DNA of 52,587 nucleotides from Corynebacterium sp. (GTDB lineage Bacteria > Actinomycetota > Actinomycetes > Mycobacteriales > Mycobacteriaceae), in contig NZ_JAUNUG010000020.1 of assembly GCF_030538285.1 (NCBI RefSeq), positions 1-52,587 of the forward strand, read 5' to 3'. Both the position numbers and the translations under genes were made by a program. Below the pieces are notes generated by a model. The model was not told the DNA's origin. It searched no databases and saw only the letters and a list, made by a program, of their open reading frames with translations. Positions within the stretch are counted from its first letter, which is position 1; each line of letters starts with the position of its first letter. This document shows positions 17,432 through 26,623 of the stretch, one piece after another.

Positions 17432-18898
17432 CTAGAACGGGAACTTGGCGTTGCCGGGGGCGACGCCGACCCAGTGCTCGGTGGTGAAGGCCTCGATGGC
17501 CCACTCGCCGTTGAAGCGGCCGAGGCCGGAGTTCTTCTCGCCGCCGAACATGACGTGTGGCTCGTCGTTGACGGTGATGTCGTTGACGTGGGTCATGCCG
17601 GCCTCGACGCGGCGGGCGAACGCCATGCCGCGGGCGAGGTCGCGGGTGTAGACGGCGGAGGAGAGTCCGAACTCGGTGTCGTTGGCCAGCTCGAGGGCGT
17701 GCTCTTCGTTGTCGGCCTTGATGATGCCCACGACGGGGCCGAAGATCTCCTCGCGGAACAGCTCCATGTCCGGGGTGACGTCGGCGAAGACGTGCGGGGC
17801 GATGACGCGGCCCTCGATCGGGCCGGCGAGCAGCTCGCGGGCGCCCTCCTCGCGGGCCTTGTCGATCTTGGCGGTGACGGACTCAACCTGCTGGTCGTTG
17901 ATGAGCGGGCCGACGATGGTGGAATGGTCGAGCTGGTCGCCGTAGCTGAGCCCACGCACGCGCTCGGTGAACTTCCCGACGAAGTCGTCGTACACCTCAG
18001 CCTGCACGATAATACGGTTGACGGCCATGCAGATCTGGCCCTGGTGGAGGAATTTGCCGAGGGTGGCGCCGCCGACGGCTTGGTCGAGGTCGGCGTCGTC
18101 AAGCACGACGAGCGGGGCGTTGCCGCCGAGTTCGAGGGAGACCTTCTTTATCCGTTTCCCGCCGATCGCCTTGACGCCGACGTTCTGACCGACCGGGGTG
18201 GAGCCGGTGAAGGAGATGGCCGAGGGAACCTCGTTCTCGACGAAGTGATCGCCGATCTCGGAACCCGCACCGACCACGACACCCAGCACGCCCTCCGGCA
18301 GGCCCGCGGCCTCGAAGATCCTGGCCAGCAGCAAGCCGCCAACGAGGGGGGTGTCCGAGGCCGGCTTGAGCACCACCGCGTTACCGCAGGCCAGAGCCGG
18401 TGCCACCGAACGCATCGACAGCGTGAAGGGGAAGTTCCACGGGCTGATCACCCCGACGACACCGAGTGGCTCACGGAAGACATAATTCGTCTTGCCCGGG
18501 GTGTTCGACGGGAGGATGGTGCCGGTGATGCGGGTCGGGAACTGCGCCGCCTCGCGCAGGGATCCGATCGCCAGCCCGGCCTCGGTACGTGCCTTCGCGA
18601 TCGTCGATCCCGTCTCCGCCTGAATGAGCGCCACGACGGCGTCGAAATTCTGCTTGATGTAATCCGCGGCCTTGGTCATCACGGCCGCGCGCCGCTTCGG
18701 CGGCAGCTCCGCCCAGGCGGGCTGCTTCTGCTGCGCGACGTCATAAGCCTTATCGACGTCCGCCTGCGACGCCTGGCGGATCGTCGCGATGGGCTCATCA
18801 TTGAAGGGGTTGACGGTGGTGGCCTCGCGCTCTGAGGTGCCGTCGACCCAGCCGTCGATATAAAGCTGGGAGGAAATGAGGTGGGAGTAATCGGTCAC
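17432..18898 (-). CDS. NAD(P)-dependent aromatic aldehyde dehydrogenase
   Basis: 488 residues of the aldehyde dehydrogenase superfamily. Catalytic residues are visible: oxyanion N155 (SPWNF), general base E256 (LELGG) and nucleophile C290 (GQICM). It resembles vanillin/benzaldehyde dehydrogenases and would supply aromatic acids (benzoate, vanillate or 4-hydroxybenzoate) from their aldehydes to the pathways around it; the exact substrate is inferred from context. The start is GTG at 18898 after AAGGAG. It is divergent from pcaO across about 240 bp. No terminator is evident before the DUF2283 gene. Confidence 0.85.
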   Translation of the reverse strand: MTDYSHLISSQLYIDGWVDGTSEREATTVNPFNDEPIATIRQASQADVDKAYDVAQQKQPAWAELPPKRRAAVMTKAADYIKQNFDAVVALIQAETGSTIAKARTEAGLAIGSLREAAQFPTRITGTILPSNTPGKTNYVFREPLGVVGVISPWNFPFTLSMRSVAPALACGNAVVLKPASDTPLVGGLLLARIFEAAGLPEGVLGVVVGAGSEIGDHFVENEVPSAISFTGSTPVGQNVGVKAIGGKRIKKVSLELGGNAPLVVLDDADLDQAVGGATLGKFLHQGQICMAVNRIIVQAEVYDDFVGKFTERVRGLSYGDQLDHSTIVGPLINDQQVESVTAKIDKAREEGARELLAGPIEGRVIAPHVFADVTPDMELFREEIFGPVVGIIKADNEEHALELANDTEFGLSSAVYTRDLARGMAFARRVEAGMTHVNDITVNDEPHVMFGGEKNSGLGRFNGEWAIEAFTTEHWVGVAPGNAKFPF

Positions 18899-19136
18899 GG
18901 GGTGCTCCTTTGTTCGCGTGGTCCTTAACCCACCACCATGCCAAAAGTGACGCCACGGGGGCGTCGAGAAGCCGGGGCGGACGCCTGGTCGTCAGCAAGC
19001 GAAGCCCACTGTCCAGGTGGGCGGGCACAATGTCGTGGAGCTACCCCTCGACCGCGGGTTTATTGCGCATGCTAGTCCATCATGCCGACGAGACTAAGCC
19101 ACCCCGCTCCAACTCACCGGTATCCTTTAACCCACC

Positions 19137-21131
19137 ATGACCTCCCAGTACCTGCGGCACATCCACCGCCGCCTGCTGCACCGCGCCGCGCTACATGTGG
19201 CGGCGGCGGGCGCGGGGTCGGTGCTGCTCATCCAGGGTCCGGAGGGTGCGGACCGGAAGGGGGCGCTGGAGGCGGTCCTCGCCCGCCTGGGTGCGCAGCA
19301 TCAACATCGGGTGGCGTTGTTCCCGTGGAATCGGGATGAGCCGGGGGCGCTGGCGGCGTTGTTGCCCACTCCCCTGGCGGACACGCTGGTGGTGGTTGAT
19401 GATCTGCAGCATGCGGATCAGCGTTCGCTGCAGCAGCTGATTTCGACGGCACGGCATCCGGAGTCGACGGTGTCCGTGATCGCGACGGTGGATGGGCCCG
19501 GCCTGGATCACCTGTCCACGGAGGTTCTGCACCTGCCGCCGCTCACCCTGGCGGAAACCGCCGGCTACCTGCATGCGATGACGGGTCGGCGGATCCCGGT
19601 GGCGCGGGTGGCGCAGGTCCACGCCGAGACCGGCGGCTGGCCCGGCGCGATCAACGCGCTGCTGACGGTGATGGAGGAGGGGGAGTTGTGGCGAGGCGTC
19701 GATAAGCGGGACCATTTGGCGCTGGCCCGCGAGCTGGCGGCCGCCGGCGAACTGCCCACCGCCGAGCTCCACCTCAACGAGTGCGCCCCCGACTACGAGC
19801 GGGCCGAGCAGGACAGTCTGCGCGGCTACCTCGCGCTCAACCGCGGGTTGCGCCGCCGCGCTCACGAGTATCTCGCCGACCCGGGCCCCGATCCGCATCA
19901 CCGCGTGCGCAGCGCCCTTCTACACTTGGCGGAGTGGGATCTGCCGGCCGTGCAGGCCACCACCTCCGGATTGCTTATCGACGAAGCCCGCATCCTCCAA
20001 CTCTTCGCCGACACCGCCTTATCCGGCCGGATGCCGGCACTGGATCTGGTGCCCGAGGCGGCGGTGGATAAGCAGCGGCTGGCTATGGTGCACGGGTGGC
20101 TGGCGCTGAGTTTTGATGATCCGCTCACCGCCCGCGAACGCCTGCAGCACCTGCCGGGGCAATCCCCGATCACTGGTGTGTGGCAGGACGCGTGGCTCTC
20201 GCGCACCCTTTATGTGCTGGGCGAATGGACCACCGCGGCGCGGGTGGTGGAGCGCGGCCTGTCCGCCAGCGAGGCCCACGGCATGGAACTGCTGGAGCCG
20301 ATGCTGCTGTGGTCGGGTGTGCAGATCGCCGCCATGCAGGGCGATGACCTGCTGGCACGCAACTACCTCCAGCGGTTGTCGTTGAGCGCGGATGCCTTCC
20401 TGCTGCAGTCGCTGCCCGCGGCGATGGGGCGGATGATCGTCGCCGCGAACTCCGCTGACCTGACCGCCGCGCTCCGCGCCGGGGCACAGCTGGCCCGGAC
20501 TGTCTCCGCGGCCGACACCCAACATCCCGGGTTCTGGCCCTGGGAAGACGTCTACGCGCAGACGCTCATCCGGGCCGGGCGTATCGACGCCGCCGATGAC
20601 CTCATCACCGCCACCGAAGCCCGCCACTCCCCCTCCGGGCTGGTGTCGTTGATGGCGAAAAACGCCGTGCCCCGCGCGACAATTCAGATCCAGCGCGGCG
20701 ATGTCAGCGCCGGGCTGCGCACCTTCGAGGACGCTGTCGACGCCATCCTGGACACCCCCATGCCCGCCTACCAGTCGCGCATTCTCTTCGAGTACGGCAA
20801 GGTGCTGCGTCGTCACGGGCGTCGGCAACGCGCCGACGAGATCCTCTCGCACGCCGCGGAGATCTTCGCCCAGATGGGTGCCAGCGTCATGGTCGAGCGC
20901 TGCGCCGCGGAACGCCGGGTCGGCGGAGTCGGCCTGGTGCAACACACCAACCCCCACGGGCTGACGCCCCAGGAAGAGCAGATCGCCGCGCTCGTCGCCG
21001 AGGGGGCGACGAACGCGGCGGTGGCCCGCGAGCTGTCCCTGTCCACCAAGACCGTGGAGTATCACCTCACGCGGGTGTACAAGAAGCTCGGGGTGCGCAC
21101 GCGGCAGGAACTGCGCGGGCGGCTGGGCTGA
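19137..21131 (+). CDS. pcaO: PcaO-like large LuxR-family (LAL-type) regulator
   Basis: 664 residues. The N-terminal P-loop ATPase region is degenerate: where Walker A should read GxxxxGK[ST] it has GPEGADRKGA (34-43). Walker B (LVVVDDLQHAD) survives. A long TPR-like helical region follows, and the C-terminus is a LuxR HTH (LTPQEEQIAALVAEGATNAA to KKLGVRTR). In C. glutamicum an atypical LAL protein, PcaO, activates protocatechuate dioxygenase genes; position and architecture match. It is clearly paralogous to the BenR-like protein at 36.3 kb, sharing QPGFWPWEDVYAQ and the HTH. There is no ribosome-binding site; TATCCT ends 10 bp before the ATG, so the mRNA may be leaderless. Confidence 0.87.
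   Translation: MTSQYLRHIHRRLLHRAALHVAAAGAGSVLLIQGPEGADRKGALEAVLARLGAQHQHRVALFPWNRDEPGALAALLPTPLADTLVVVDDLQHADQRSLQQLISTARHPESTVSVIATVDGPGLDHLSTEVLHLPPLTLAETAGYLHAMTGRRIPVARVAQVHAETGGWPGAINALLTVMEEGELWRGVDKRDHLALARELAAAGELPTAELHLNECAPDYERAEQDSLRGYLALNRGLRRRAHEYLADPGPDPHHRVRSALLHLAEWDLPAVQATTSGLLIDEARILQLFADTALSGRMPALDLVPEAAVDKQRLAMVHGWLALSFDDPLTARERLQHLPGQSPITGVWQDAWLSRTLYVLGEWTTAARVVERGLSASEAHGMELLEPMLLWSGVQIAAMQGDDLLARNYLQRLSLSADAFLLQSLPAAMGRMIVAANSADLTAALRAGAQLARTVSAADTQHPGFWPWEDVYAQTLIRAGRIDAADDLITATEARHSPSGLVSLMAKNAVPRATIQIQRGDVSAGLRTFEDAVDAILDTPMPAYQSRILFEYGKVLRRHGRRQRADEILSHAAEIFAQMGASVMVERCAAERRVGGVGLVQHTNPHGLTPQEEQIAALVAEGATNAAVARELSLSTKTVEYHLTRVYKKLGVRTRQELRGRLG
19695..19707 (+). repeat. 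Dispersed 13-mer, perfect copy 3 (inside pcaO)
   Basis: GGCGTCGATAAGC read in sense, encoding ..GVDK.. in pcaO. A partial copy (11 of 13, GCTTATCGACG) lies at 19973-19983 in the same gene in opposite orientation. Confidence 0.9.
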
Positions 21132-21243
21132 TGTATATCACCCGAGGTATATCTCCCAAGGTATAGGTCGAGTAGTCCGGGGCTTTCGTCCCCGGCCTAC
21201 TCGACCTATCTATGCCGTGATATACCTGCCGAGATATACCTAC
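21130..21243. terminator. Bidirectional terminator with flanking AGGTATATC-type repeats
   Basis: The pcaO-pcaK gap. ATAGGTCGAGTA (21163-21174) pairs with TACTCGACCTAT (21198-21209), then CCGGGG with CCCCGG, giving a roughly 20-bp stem with one mismatch and loop CTTTCGT. On each side lie two copies of a TATATC/GATATA element: GTATATCAC and GAGGTATATCTC to the left, GTGATATAC and GAGATATACCT to the right. The whole spacer can fold as nested hairpins. Confidence 0.75.
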
Positions 21244-22544
21244 CGGCGGTACACGGGGCGAGTCAGCGAGAAGATGATCGCACCGAGCAGGCCGACGGCG
21301 GCGTAGGCGAAGAAGCCCCACGGGTGTGCCAGGCCGAGGCTGATGAGCAGGCCACCGAGCATCGGGCCGGAGATCGCACCGAGGCGACCGATGCCGGCGG
21401 AGAAGCCCATGGCGGTGGCGCGCATGTTGGACGGGTGGTTCTCACCGACGAAGGCGTAGACGAGATTCTGCGAGGAGAACACGAACACACCGGTGATGAA
21501 CACGATGACGTACAGCGCGACGAGCGGCAGCTTGATAGCCATGAGCGCGAGGAAGATCGCGGACATGACGAACCACAGCAGGCCGGTCTTGCGCGGCGAG
21601 TGGGTATCGGAGACCTTGCCGGCGATGATGAGGCCGACGACGGCACCGACGTTGAGCACCAGCAGGAAACCGAGCGAGTTGCCCAGGTCGTAGTCGGCGG
21701 CGCGCATGATCTGCGGCAGCCAGGTGTTGAGTCCATAGACCAGGAGCAGGCCCATGAAGGAGGTCGCCCAGATGGCCAGGGAGTTGCGGCGGTACTTCGG
21801 CGCCAGAACAGAGGCCAGGGAGCTGCGCTGTTTGTCGGCCTGGGCGGCCTCAGCGGCGGAGCGGTCGAGCTCGTCGGACAGTTCCATGCCGTAGCGCCCG
21901 GCGATCTCCTCGGCCTCGGCGACGCGGCCCTTGGCCAGGAGGTACTGCGGGGATTCCGGCAGCAGGAAGTACATGATCGGTGCCAGGATGAGCCCCGGGA
22001 CGGCACCGACGATGAACAGGGAGTGCCAGCCGAAGGGTTCGATCATGACGATGGCCAGCAGCGCGGTGAGCACAGCACCGACGTGGTAGCCGGTCATGAC
22101 GGTGGTGGTGGAGGATCCGGCCTTGGCGCGGCCCCGGAACTCGGTGACCATGGAGATCGCTGTCGGCAGACAACCGCCGAGGCCGACGCCGGCGAGGAAG
22201 CGCAGGAGCATGAGCATCCACACCGAGCCCGCGAAGCCCATGCCCAGGGTGAGCAGGGAGAAGGCGAAGACGGAGACGATCATCACCCAGCGGCGGCCGA
22301 GTTTGTCGGTCAGTGTGCCGATCGCCAGGGCGCCGATGGTCATGCCGACCAGGCCGGCGGTGACGATCTGGGTGCCCTCGGCGGGGGTGACCTGCCAGGT
22401 GGGATCCTCAATCATGGAGGGCAGGACGGCTCCGATGACGACCATGTCGAAGCCGTCGAGAAGCACGGCAATCCACAGCAGGAGCGTGACGGTGAAGGTG
22501 GAGCGCACGCCCGCCGACGAGGGGGTCTGAACAGAAGTGCTCAT
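21240..22544 (-). CDS. pcaK: MFS aromatic acid:H+ symporter (4-hydroxybenzoate/protocatechuate transporter)
   Basis: A 434-residue, about 12-helix major facilitator of the AAHS type. The family DG(F/Y)D motif in helix 1 (LLDGFDMVVIGAVLP) is present, as is the loop 2-3 motif (LTDKLGRRWVM). It should import 4-hydroxybenzoate and/or protocatechuate across the cytoplasmic membrane. Its ATG directly follows the pobA stop (TAGATG), and it is the last gene of the pcaHGBC-pobA-pcaK operon. The transporter at 27.3 kb belongs to the same family; which substrate each prefers is inferred from neighbours only. Confidence 0.88.
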   Translation of the reverse strand: MSTSVQTPSSAGVRSTFTVTLLLWIAVLLDGFDMVVIGAVLPSMIEDPTWQVTPAEGTQIVTAGLVGMTIGALAIGTLTDKLGRRWVMIVSVFAFSLLTLGMGFAGSVWMLMLLRFLAGVGLGGCLPTAISMVTEFRGRAKAGSSTTTVMTGYHVGAVLTALLAIVMIEPFGWHSLFIVGAVPGLILAPIMYFLLPESPQYLLAKGRVAEAEEIAGRYGMELSDELDRSAAEAAQADKQRSSLASVLAPKYRRNSLAIWATSFMGLLLVYGLNTWLPQIMRAADYDLGNSLGFLLVLNVGAVVGLIIAGKVSDTHSPRKTGLLWFVMSAIFLALMAIKLPLVALYVIVFITGVFVFSSQNLVYAFVGENHPSNMRATAMGFSAGIGRLGAISGPMLGGLLISLGLAHPWGFFAYAAVGLLGAIIFSLTRPVYRR

Positions 22545-23738
22545 CTATACCTCAAACTTCGGCAGGTCAAGGCCGACGTACTGCTGCGCCAGGTAGGTGC
22601 GGCCAGCTTCGGTGGACAACACGGAACGCAGTTCGGCGCGGGAACGCTCGGTCTGGAAGTAGGGCTGCTCAGGAACGGTGTGCAGCATGGAGGACATCCA
22701 GTAGGAGAAGTGCTGGGCCTTCCACACGCGCGGGACGGCGAGTGCGGAGTATTGGTCGAGCAGGTCGGTGTTGTTCTTCTTGATGGCGCGCGCCAGGCCC
22801 GGGGCCAGGACGGAGACATCGGCGACGGCCAGGTTGAGGCCCTTCGCGCCGGTCGGCGGCACGGTGTGAGCGGCATCGCCGGCGAGGAAGAGGCGTCCGC
22901 GCTGCATCGGGTCGGTGACGGCGGAGCGGAAGCGCAGGACGGCCTTGTCGAAGATCTCGCCCTCGGATACGCGCAGGTCATCGGTGGAGACACGCTTGTG
23001 CAGCTCAGACCAGATGCGCTCATCCGACCACATGTCGACGGTGTCGTCGGGGTTGCACTGCAGGTAGTAACGCTGGATTTCCGGGGTGCGGGTGGAGATG
23101 AGCGCGAAGCCGTGCTCGGAGTTGGCGTAGATGAGCTCCTTCTGGGTCTGCGGAGCGTTAACCAGGATGCCGAACCAGGCGTAGGGGTATTCATGCTTGG
23201 AGCGCACGGCACCGGGCAGCTCGGTGATGAGCTTGCGGCGCGGGGAGGCCGAGCCGTCGCCGGCCATGACGTAGTCGGCGGTCAGCGTGTGCTGCTGGCC
23301 GTCCTTGGTGGTGTAGGTGACGGTGACCAGGTCATCGTCGTAACCGGTGACGTCGTTGACCTCGGTCTCGAAGTAGATGGTCTGGCCGGCGTCGAGACGC
23401 GCGGCGATGAAGTCCTTGAGGTACTCGTGCTGCGGGTAGACGGCCATGTGGTGGCCGGTCAGCCCGGCGAGGTCGATGCGGGTGCGCTCGCCGTCGATGG
23501 CCAGCTCAATGGCGTCGTCGATGTCGGCTTCGGCGTCCATGCGCTCGCCGACACCAGTCTCACGCATGAGGTTCATGGTGCCCTGCTCGAGGACGCCGGC
23601 GCGGACGGTTTCCTCGACATCCGCGCGGGAACGGGACTCGAAGATGACGGACTCGATGCCGTAGTTGACGTGGAGCAGGTGGGCCAGGGTAAGGCCGGCG
23701 GGGCCGGCACCGATGATGGCTACGGGAGTGTGCGACAT
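22545..23738 (-). CDS. pobA: 4-hydroxybenzoate 3-monooxygenase
   Basis: A 397-residue class A flavoprotein hydroxylase that converts 4-hydroxybenzoate, NAD(P)H and O2 to protocatechuate. The FAD-binding GAGPAG (11-16) opens the protein, and the second FAD motif GDAAHTVPPTGAKGLN lies in the C-terminal half; spacing and length are normal for PobA. The start follows the pcaC stop without a gap (TAAATG). It feeds protocatechuate to the dioxygenase encoded by the same operon. Cofactor preference (NADPH or NADH) is not readable by eye. Confidence 0.94.
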   Translation of the reverse strand: MSHTPVAIIGAGPAGLTLAHLLHVNYGIESVIFESRSRADVEETVRAGVLEQGTMNLMRETGVGERMDAEADIDDAIELAIDGERTRIDLAGLTGHHMAVYPQHEYLKDFIAARLDAGQTIYFETEVNDVTGYDDDLVTVTYTTKDGQQHTLTADYVMAGDGSASPRRKLITELPGAVRSKHEYPYAWFGILVNAPQTQKELIYANSEHGFALISTRTPEIQRYYLQCNPDDTVDMWSDERIWSELHKRVSTDDLRVSEGEIFDKAVLRFRSAVTDPMQRGRLFLAGDAAHTVPPTGAKGLNLAVADVSVLAPGLARAIKKNNTDLLDQYSALAVPRVWKAQHFSYWMSSMLHTVPEQPYFQTERSRAELRSVLSTEAGRTYLAQQYVGLDLPKFEV

Positions 23739-24140
23739 TTACTTGTTTCCTTCAAGGTCGGTGACGGCGTTCTGCAGGAGCTTGAAGCCGTGGTTGGAGT
23801 TGGGGACACCGGCGTAGACGGCGGTGTGGAGCAGGACCTCGCCGATGAGGTCGGAATCCACGCCCGCCCGCAGCGCGGCGCGGATGTGCATGTCGAGCTC
23901 GCCGTCATTGCCCACGGCGGTGAGGATGGCGATGGTGAGCAGGCGGCGCTGCGTGTGGTCGAGCGCTTCACGGTTCCAGATATCACCCCAGGCGGTGCGG
24001 GTGATGAAGTCCTGGAACTTCTCGGTTACCGGGGTTTGCTTTGCGACGGCCGCGTCCACGTGCGCATCTCCCAGCACCGCGCGGCGGTTGCGCATGCCGG
24101 TCTCATGGGCCGCGGTACGGCCCTCTTCGTAGCTAGTCAT
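23739..24140 (-). CDS. pcaC: 4-carboxymuconolactone decarboxylase
   Basis: A 133-residue CMD-family protein that decarboxylates gamma-carboxymuconolactone to 3-oxoadipate enol-lactone. The conserved C-terminal helix HTAVYAGVPNSNHGF is present. I chose the ATG at 24140 (MTSYEEGRTAAHETG), which overlaps the pcaB stop by 8 bp; the frame is open upstream but that part lies inside pcaB. It is a stand-alone PcaC, consistent with the separate pcaD at 3.9 kb. Confidence 0.93.
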   Translation of the reverse strand: MTSYEEGRTAAHETGMRNRRAVLGDAHVDAAVAKQTPVTEKFQDFITRTAWGDIWNREALDHTQRRLLTIAILTAVGNDGELDMHIRAALRAGVDSDLIGEVLLHTAVYAGVPNSNHGFKLLQNAVTDLEGNK

Positions 24141-25263
24141 GGGTGTCCCCTTCCAGGATGAGGTCGGTGATCTCGGCGGCGTGTCCGGTGTGGTGGCCGG
24201 TGACACGCTGCGCCATGGTGTCGGTGTGGACGCGCAGCCCGTCGAGGCTGGCGTGAATGCGATTCACGGCCGAGGCGGTCGTGGCGAGCAGCTCGCGGAT
24301 GGTCTGCCATTCGGCGTGCCAGCTGCCGACGCCGCGCTGCCAGCGGGAGTCGAGGGTGTCGAGCATGCTCGCCGCCAGGCCGGGGGTGCGGCGGGCGTAG
24401 CCGTCGCAGGCCACGGCCGCGGCCGGGTTCGCCTTGTGCGGCATCGAGGAGCTGCCGCCCGGGGTGGCTTCGGCCAGTTCCGTGATCTCGGAGGCCGAGT
24501 AGGCGATGATGTCCCCGGCGATCTTGCGGACGGCCCCGGCGACCTGCGCGGCGGCCAGGCCGACGCTCACGATGGGCAGGCGGTTGGTGTGCCACACCAG
24601 CGGCCGGGAGGCCAGGCCGAGCGAGGCGGCGAGGCGGTCGTGGACATCGATGCCCCGCGGGTGGGTGGCCACCAGGTTGCCGGTGGCGCCGGCGTACTGC
24701 ACCGGCAGGGCTTCGAGTGCCGCGCCGAGCTGGCGGGCGGATTCGTGGACGGCCTCCCACCAGCCAGCGGCGATGACGCCGAAGGTGGTCGGCAGGGCCT
24801 GCTGCCCCAGGGTGCGACCCATGACGGGCGTGTCCCGGTGGGTGGTGGCCAGTTCAGCAAGCAGCTTCTCGACGTCGCCGAGCTGCCCGTCGAGCACCCG
24901 TCCAGCGCGACGCAGGCACAGGACCACCGCGGTGTCGATGGCGTCCTGGCTGGTCGCGCCGACGTGGATGCCGGCGGCATCCCCGGCGCGCTTCTTCAAC
25001 TCCGCGACGATCGGGATCGTCGGGTTGCCACCGGCGGCCGAGGCAGCGGCGATAGCCTCGACGTCAATCTCATAGCTGTCGATGACATCGTTCGCGGTAC
25101 GGGCTGCTTCGTCGGTGATGTGTCCGGCGGCTGCGGCGGCGTCGGCAAGCATCTTCTCGAACTCGCAGATCGCCGCAAGGAACGCGCGATCCGAGAGGTG
25201 AGCGTGAACGGCCGTGTCGCCGGAGGCGACGTCACTGTAGCTGTTGCGGCTGAGATCAGACAC
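24133..25263 (-). CDS. pcaB: 3-carboxy-cis,cis-muconate cycloisomerase
   Basis: 376 residues of the fumarase/aspartase superfamily, with the signature GGSSSMPHKANP intact. It lactonises 3-carboxymuconate in the protocatechuate branch. The start is a GTG (complement of 25261-25263) within the end of pcaG (8-bp overlap), and its stop overlaps pcaC by 8 bp, so translation is chained through the operon. It is shorter than the 450-residue proteobacterial enzymes; the missing part is C-terminal, which I take to be a lineage feature, not damage. Confidence 0.92.
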   Translation of the reverse strand: MSDLSRNSYSDVASGDTAVHAHLSDRAFLAAICEFEKMLADAAAAAGHITDEAARTANDVIDSYEIDVEAIAAASAAGGNPTIPIVAELKKRAGDAAGIHVGATSQDAIDTAVVLCLRRAGRVLDGQLGDVEKLLAELATTHRDTPVMGRTLGQQALPTTFGVIAAGWWEAVHESARQLGAALEALPVQYAGATGNLVATHPRGIDVHDRLAASLGLASRPLVWHTNRLPIVSVGLAAAQVAGAVRKIAGDIIAYSASEITELAEATPGGSSSMPHKANPAAAVACDGYARRTPGLAASMLDTLDSRWQRGVGSWHAEWQTIRELLATTASAVNRIHASLDGLRVHTDTMAQRVTGHHTGHAAEITDLILEGDTHD

Positions 25264-25843
25264 GGAAGAAGGGGGTCTCCTTCTCCGGATCCGTGTGCTG
25301 CATGACGATGGTCTTCCGGTAACCACCGTCGACGGGCTCGGCGATGAGGAGCTCGCGGCGCGGGGCGTCGACAAGCTCCAGAACCGGGTCGGAGGAGTTG
25401 TCGTTCTCCGGGAAGTACAGCCGGGTGTAGAGGCGCTCGAGCATGCCGCGGGCGAAGATGCCGACCTTGAGGTGCGCGGCCTCCTCCTCGGTGGCGCCGG
25501 GCCGCAGGGTGGTGAAGGTGACGGAACCGGTCTCATCACACATGCCACGGCCCAGGCCGCGGAAGCCCTCGGCGGTCTCGGTGTTGTAGGTGCCGTCCGG
25601 GCGGTTCTGCCAGATCTCGATCATGGCATCGGCCACCGGGGTGCCGTCGCCGTCGACGACGCTGAAGGTGACCTCGATGGTGTCGCCCTCGGTGGCGATG
25701 ATCTCGGAATCCTCCAGGGTCAGGCCAATGTGGACGTAGGGTCCGACGGTCTGGGAGGGGGTGATGCCGAACTCGGCCCCATCCTGGTCGGTGATGTTGG
25801 AGACCTCGTAACGGAACTCGCCGGTCTTGTGAGTGTCAATCAT
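25256..25843 (-). CDS. pcaG: Protocatechuate 3,4-dioxygenase alpha subunit
   Basis: A 195-residue subunit of the intradiol dioxygenase that opens protocatechuate to 3-carboxymuconate. The intradiol beta-sandwich fold is recognisable (DGDGTPVADAMIEIWQNRPDG), while the iron ligands are on PcaH, as usual for this pair. ATG start 14 bp after the pcaH stop. Confidence 0.93.
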   Translation of the reverse strand: MIDTHKTGEFRYEVSNITDQDGAEFGITPSQTVGPYVHIGLTLEDSEIIATEGDTIEVTFSVVDGDGTPVADAMIEIWQNRPDGTYNTETAEGFRGLGRGMCDETGSVTFTTLRPGATEEEAAHLKVGIFARGMLERLYTRLYFPENDNSSDPVLELVDAPRRELLIAEPVDGGYRKTIVMQHTDPEKETPFFRV

Positions 25844-25857
25844 GTCTATATCTCGCT

Positions 25858-26550
25858 TTACTCGAAGGGGGTGGCGTTGGAGCCGCGGAGGACGATGTCG
25901 AACTTGTAGCCCAGGGCGTAGTTCGGGCGGGTCTCGTCGTAGTCGAAGACGGCGATCATGCGCTCGCGGGCACCGGCCGGGACCGAGTTGTAGATCGGAT
26001 CCTGGAAGAACATCGGGTCGTTCGGGAAGTACATCTGGGTGACCAGGCGCTCAGTGAACTGGCGGCCGTAGAGCGAGAAGTGGATGTGTGCCGGGCGCCA
26101 CGCGTTGTGGTGATTGCCCCACGGGTACATGCCGGGCATGACGGTGAGGAAGTTGTAGTGACCATTCTCGTCAGTCATGGTGCGGGCGACGCCGTTGAAG
26201 TGCGGGTCGAGCGGCGCGGGCCAGGAGTCGTTCTTGTGACGGTAGCGGCCGGCGGCGTTGGCCTGCCAGGCCTCGACGAGGGTGTGCGGGACCGGCTTAC
26301 CGTCCCAGCCGAGGACGCGGCCGTGGACGAAAATGCGCTGGCCGATGGCCTCGCCGCCGTTGGCCTGGGTCATGTCGTTGTCGATGCCGCCGAGATCGCG
26401 GTCACCGAGGACCGGGCCGGAGATCTCTCCGAGACGCTCCGGGACCATGATGAGGTCATTGCTGGGGTTGCGCTTGATGGTGGTGCGGTACTCCGGGAAG
26501 TGGAGCGGCGCGAAGAAGCCGTCGGTGGGGGCGTTGAGAGCTGAGCTCAT
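25858..26550 (-). CDS. pcaH: Protocatechuate 3,4-dioxygenase beta subunit
   Basis: A 230-residue catalytic subunit. The four non-heme Fe(III) ligands can be placed as Y103, Y142, H155 and H157 (RPAHIHFSL), with the same spacing as the Pseudomonas enzyme (Tyr408, Tyr447, His460, His462). The ATG at 26550 follows a strong AGGAGG; further upstream the frame is open only into the promoter. It heads the operon pcaHGBC-pobA-pcaK, preceded by a palindrome of PcaR type. Confidence 0.95.
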   Translation of the reverse strand: MSSALNAPTDGFFAPLHFPEYRTTIKRNPSNDLIMVPERLGEISGPVLGDRDLGGIDNDMTQANGGEAIGQRIFVHGRVLGWDGKPVPHTLVEAWQANAAGRYRHKNDSWPAPLDPHFNGVARTMTDENGHYNFLTVMPGMYPWGNHHNAWRPAHIHFSLYGRQFTERLVTQMYFPNDPMFFQDPIYNSVPAGARERMIAVFDYDETRPNYALGYKFDIVLRGSNATPFE

Positions 26551-26590
26551 GGGGTGGTCCTCCTGCTGTTCCTGATGAGGTGATAGACAC

Positions 26591-26620
26591 ACGGTAGAGA
26601 CGTGGTTCACACAAAAGCAA
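26591..26620 (-). promoter_or_regulatory. Predicted pcaH promoter
   Basis: Minus strand -35 TTGCTT (26615-26620), 18-bp spacer, -10 TACCGT (26591-26596). The operator at 26624-26638 touches the -35 box from upstream, as in pcaI. Confidence 0.5.
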
Positions 26621-26623
26621 GGG

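Noticed and set aside
21324-24161. A 945-codon plus-strand frame opposite pcaK-pobA-pcaC
   Set aside because: Low-complexity mirror of three well-identified minus-strand genes.
25374-25386. GGCGTCGACAAGC near-copies of the 13-mer (also 38629-38641)
   Set aside because: GAC-AAG is the common codon pair for Asp-Lys here and falls in coding frames, so these are probably chance near matches; not counted.
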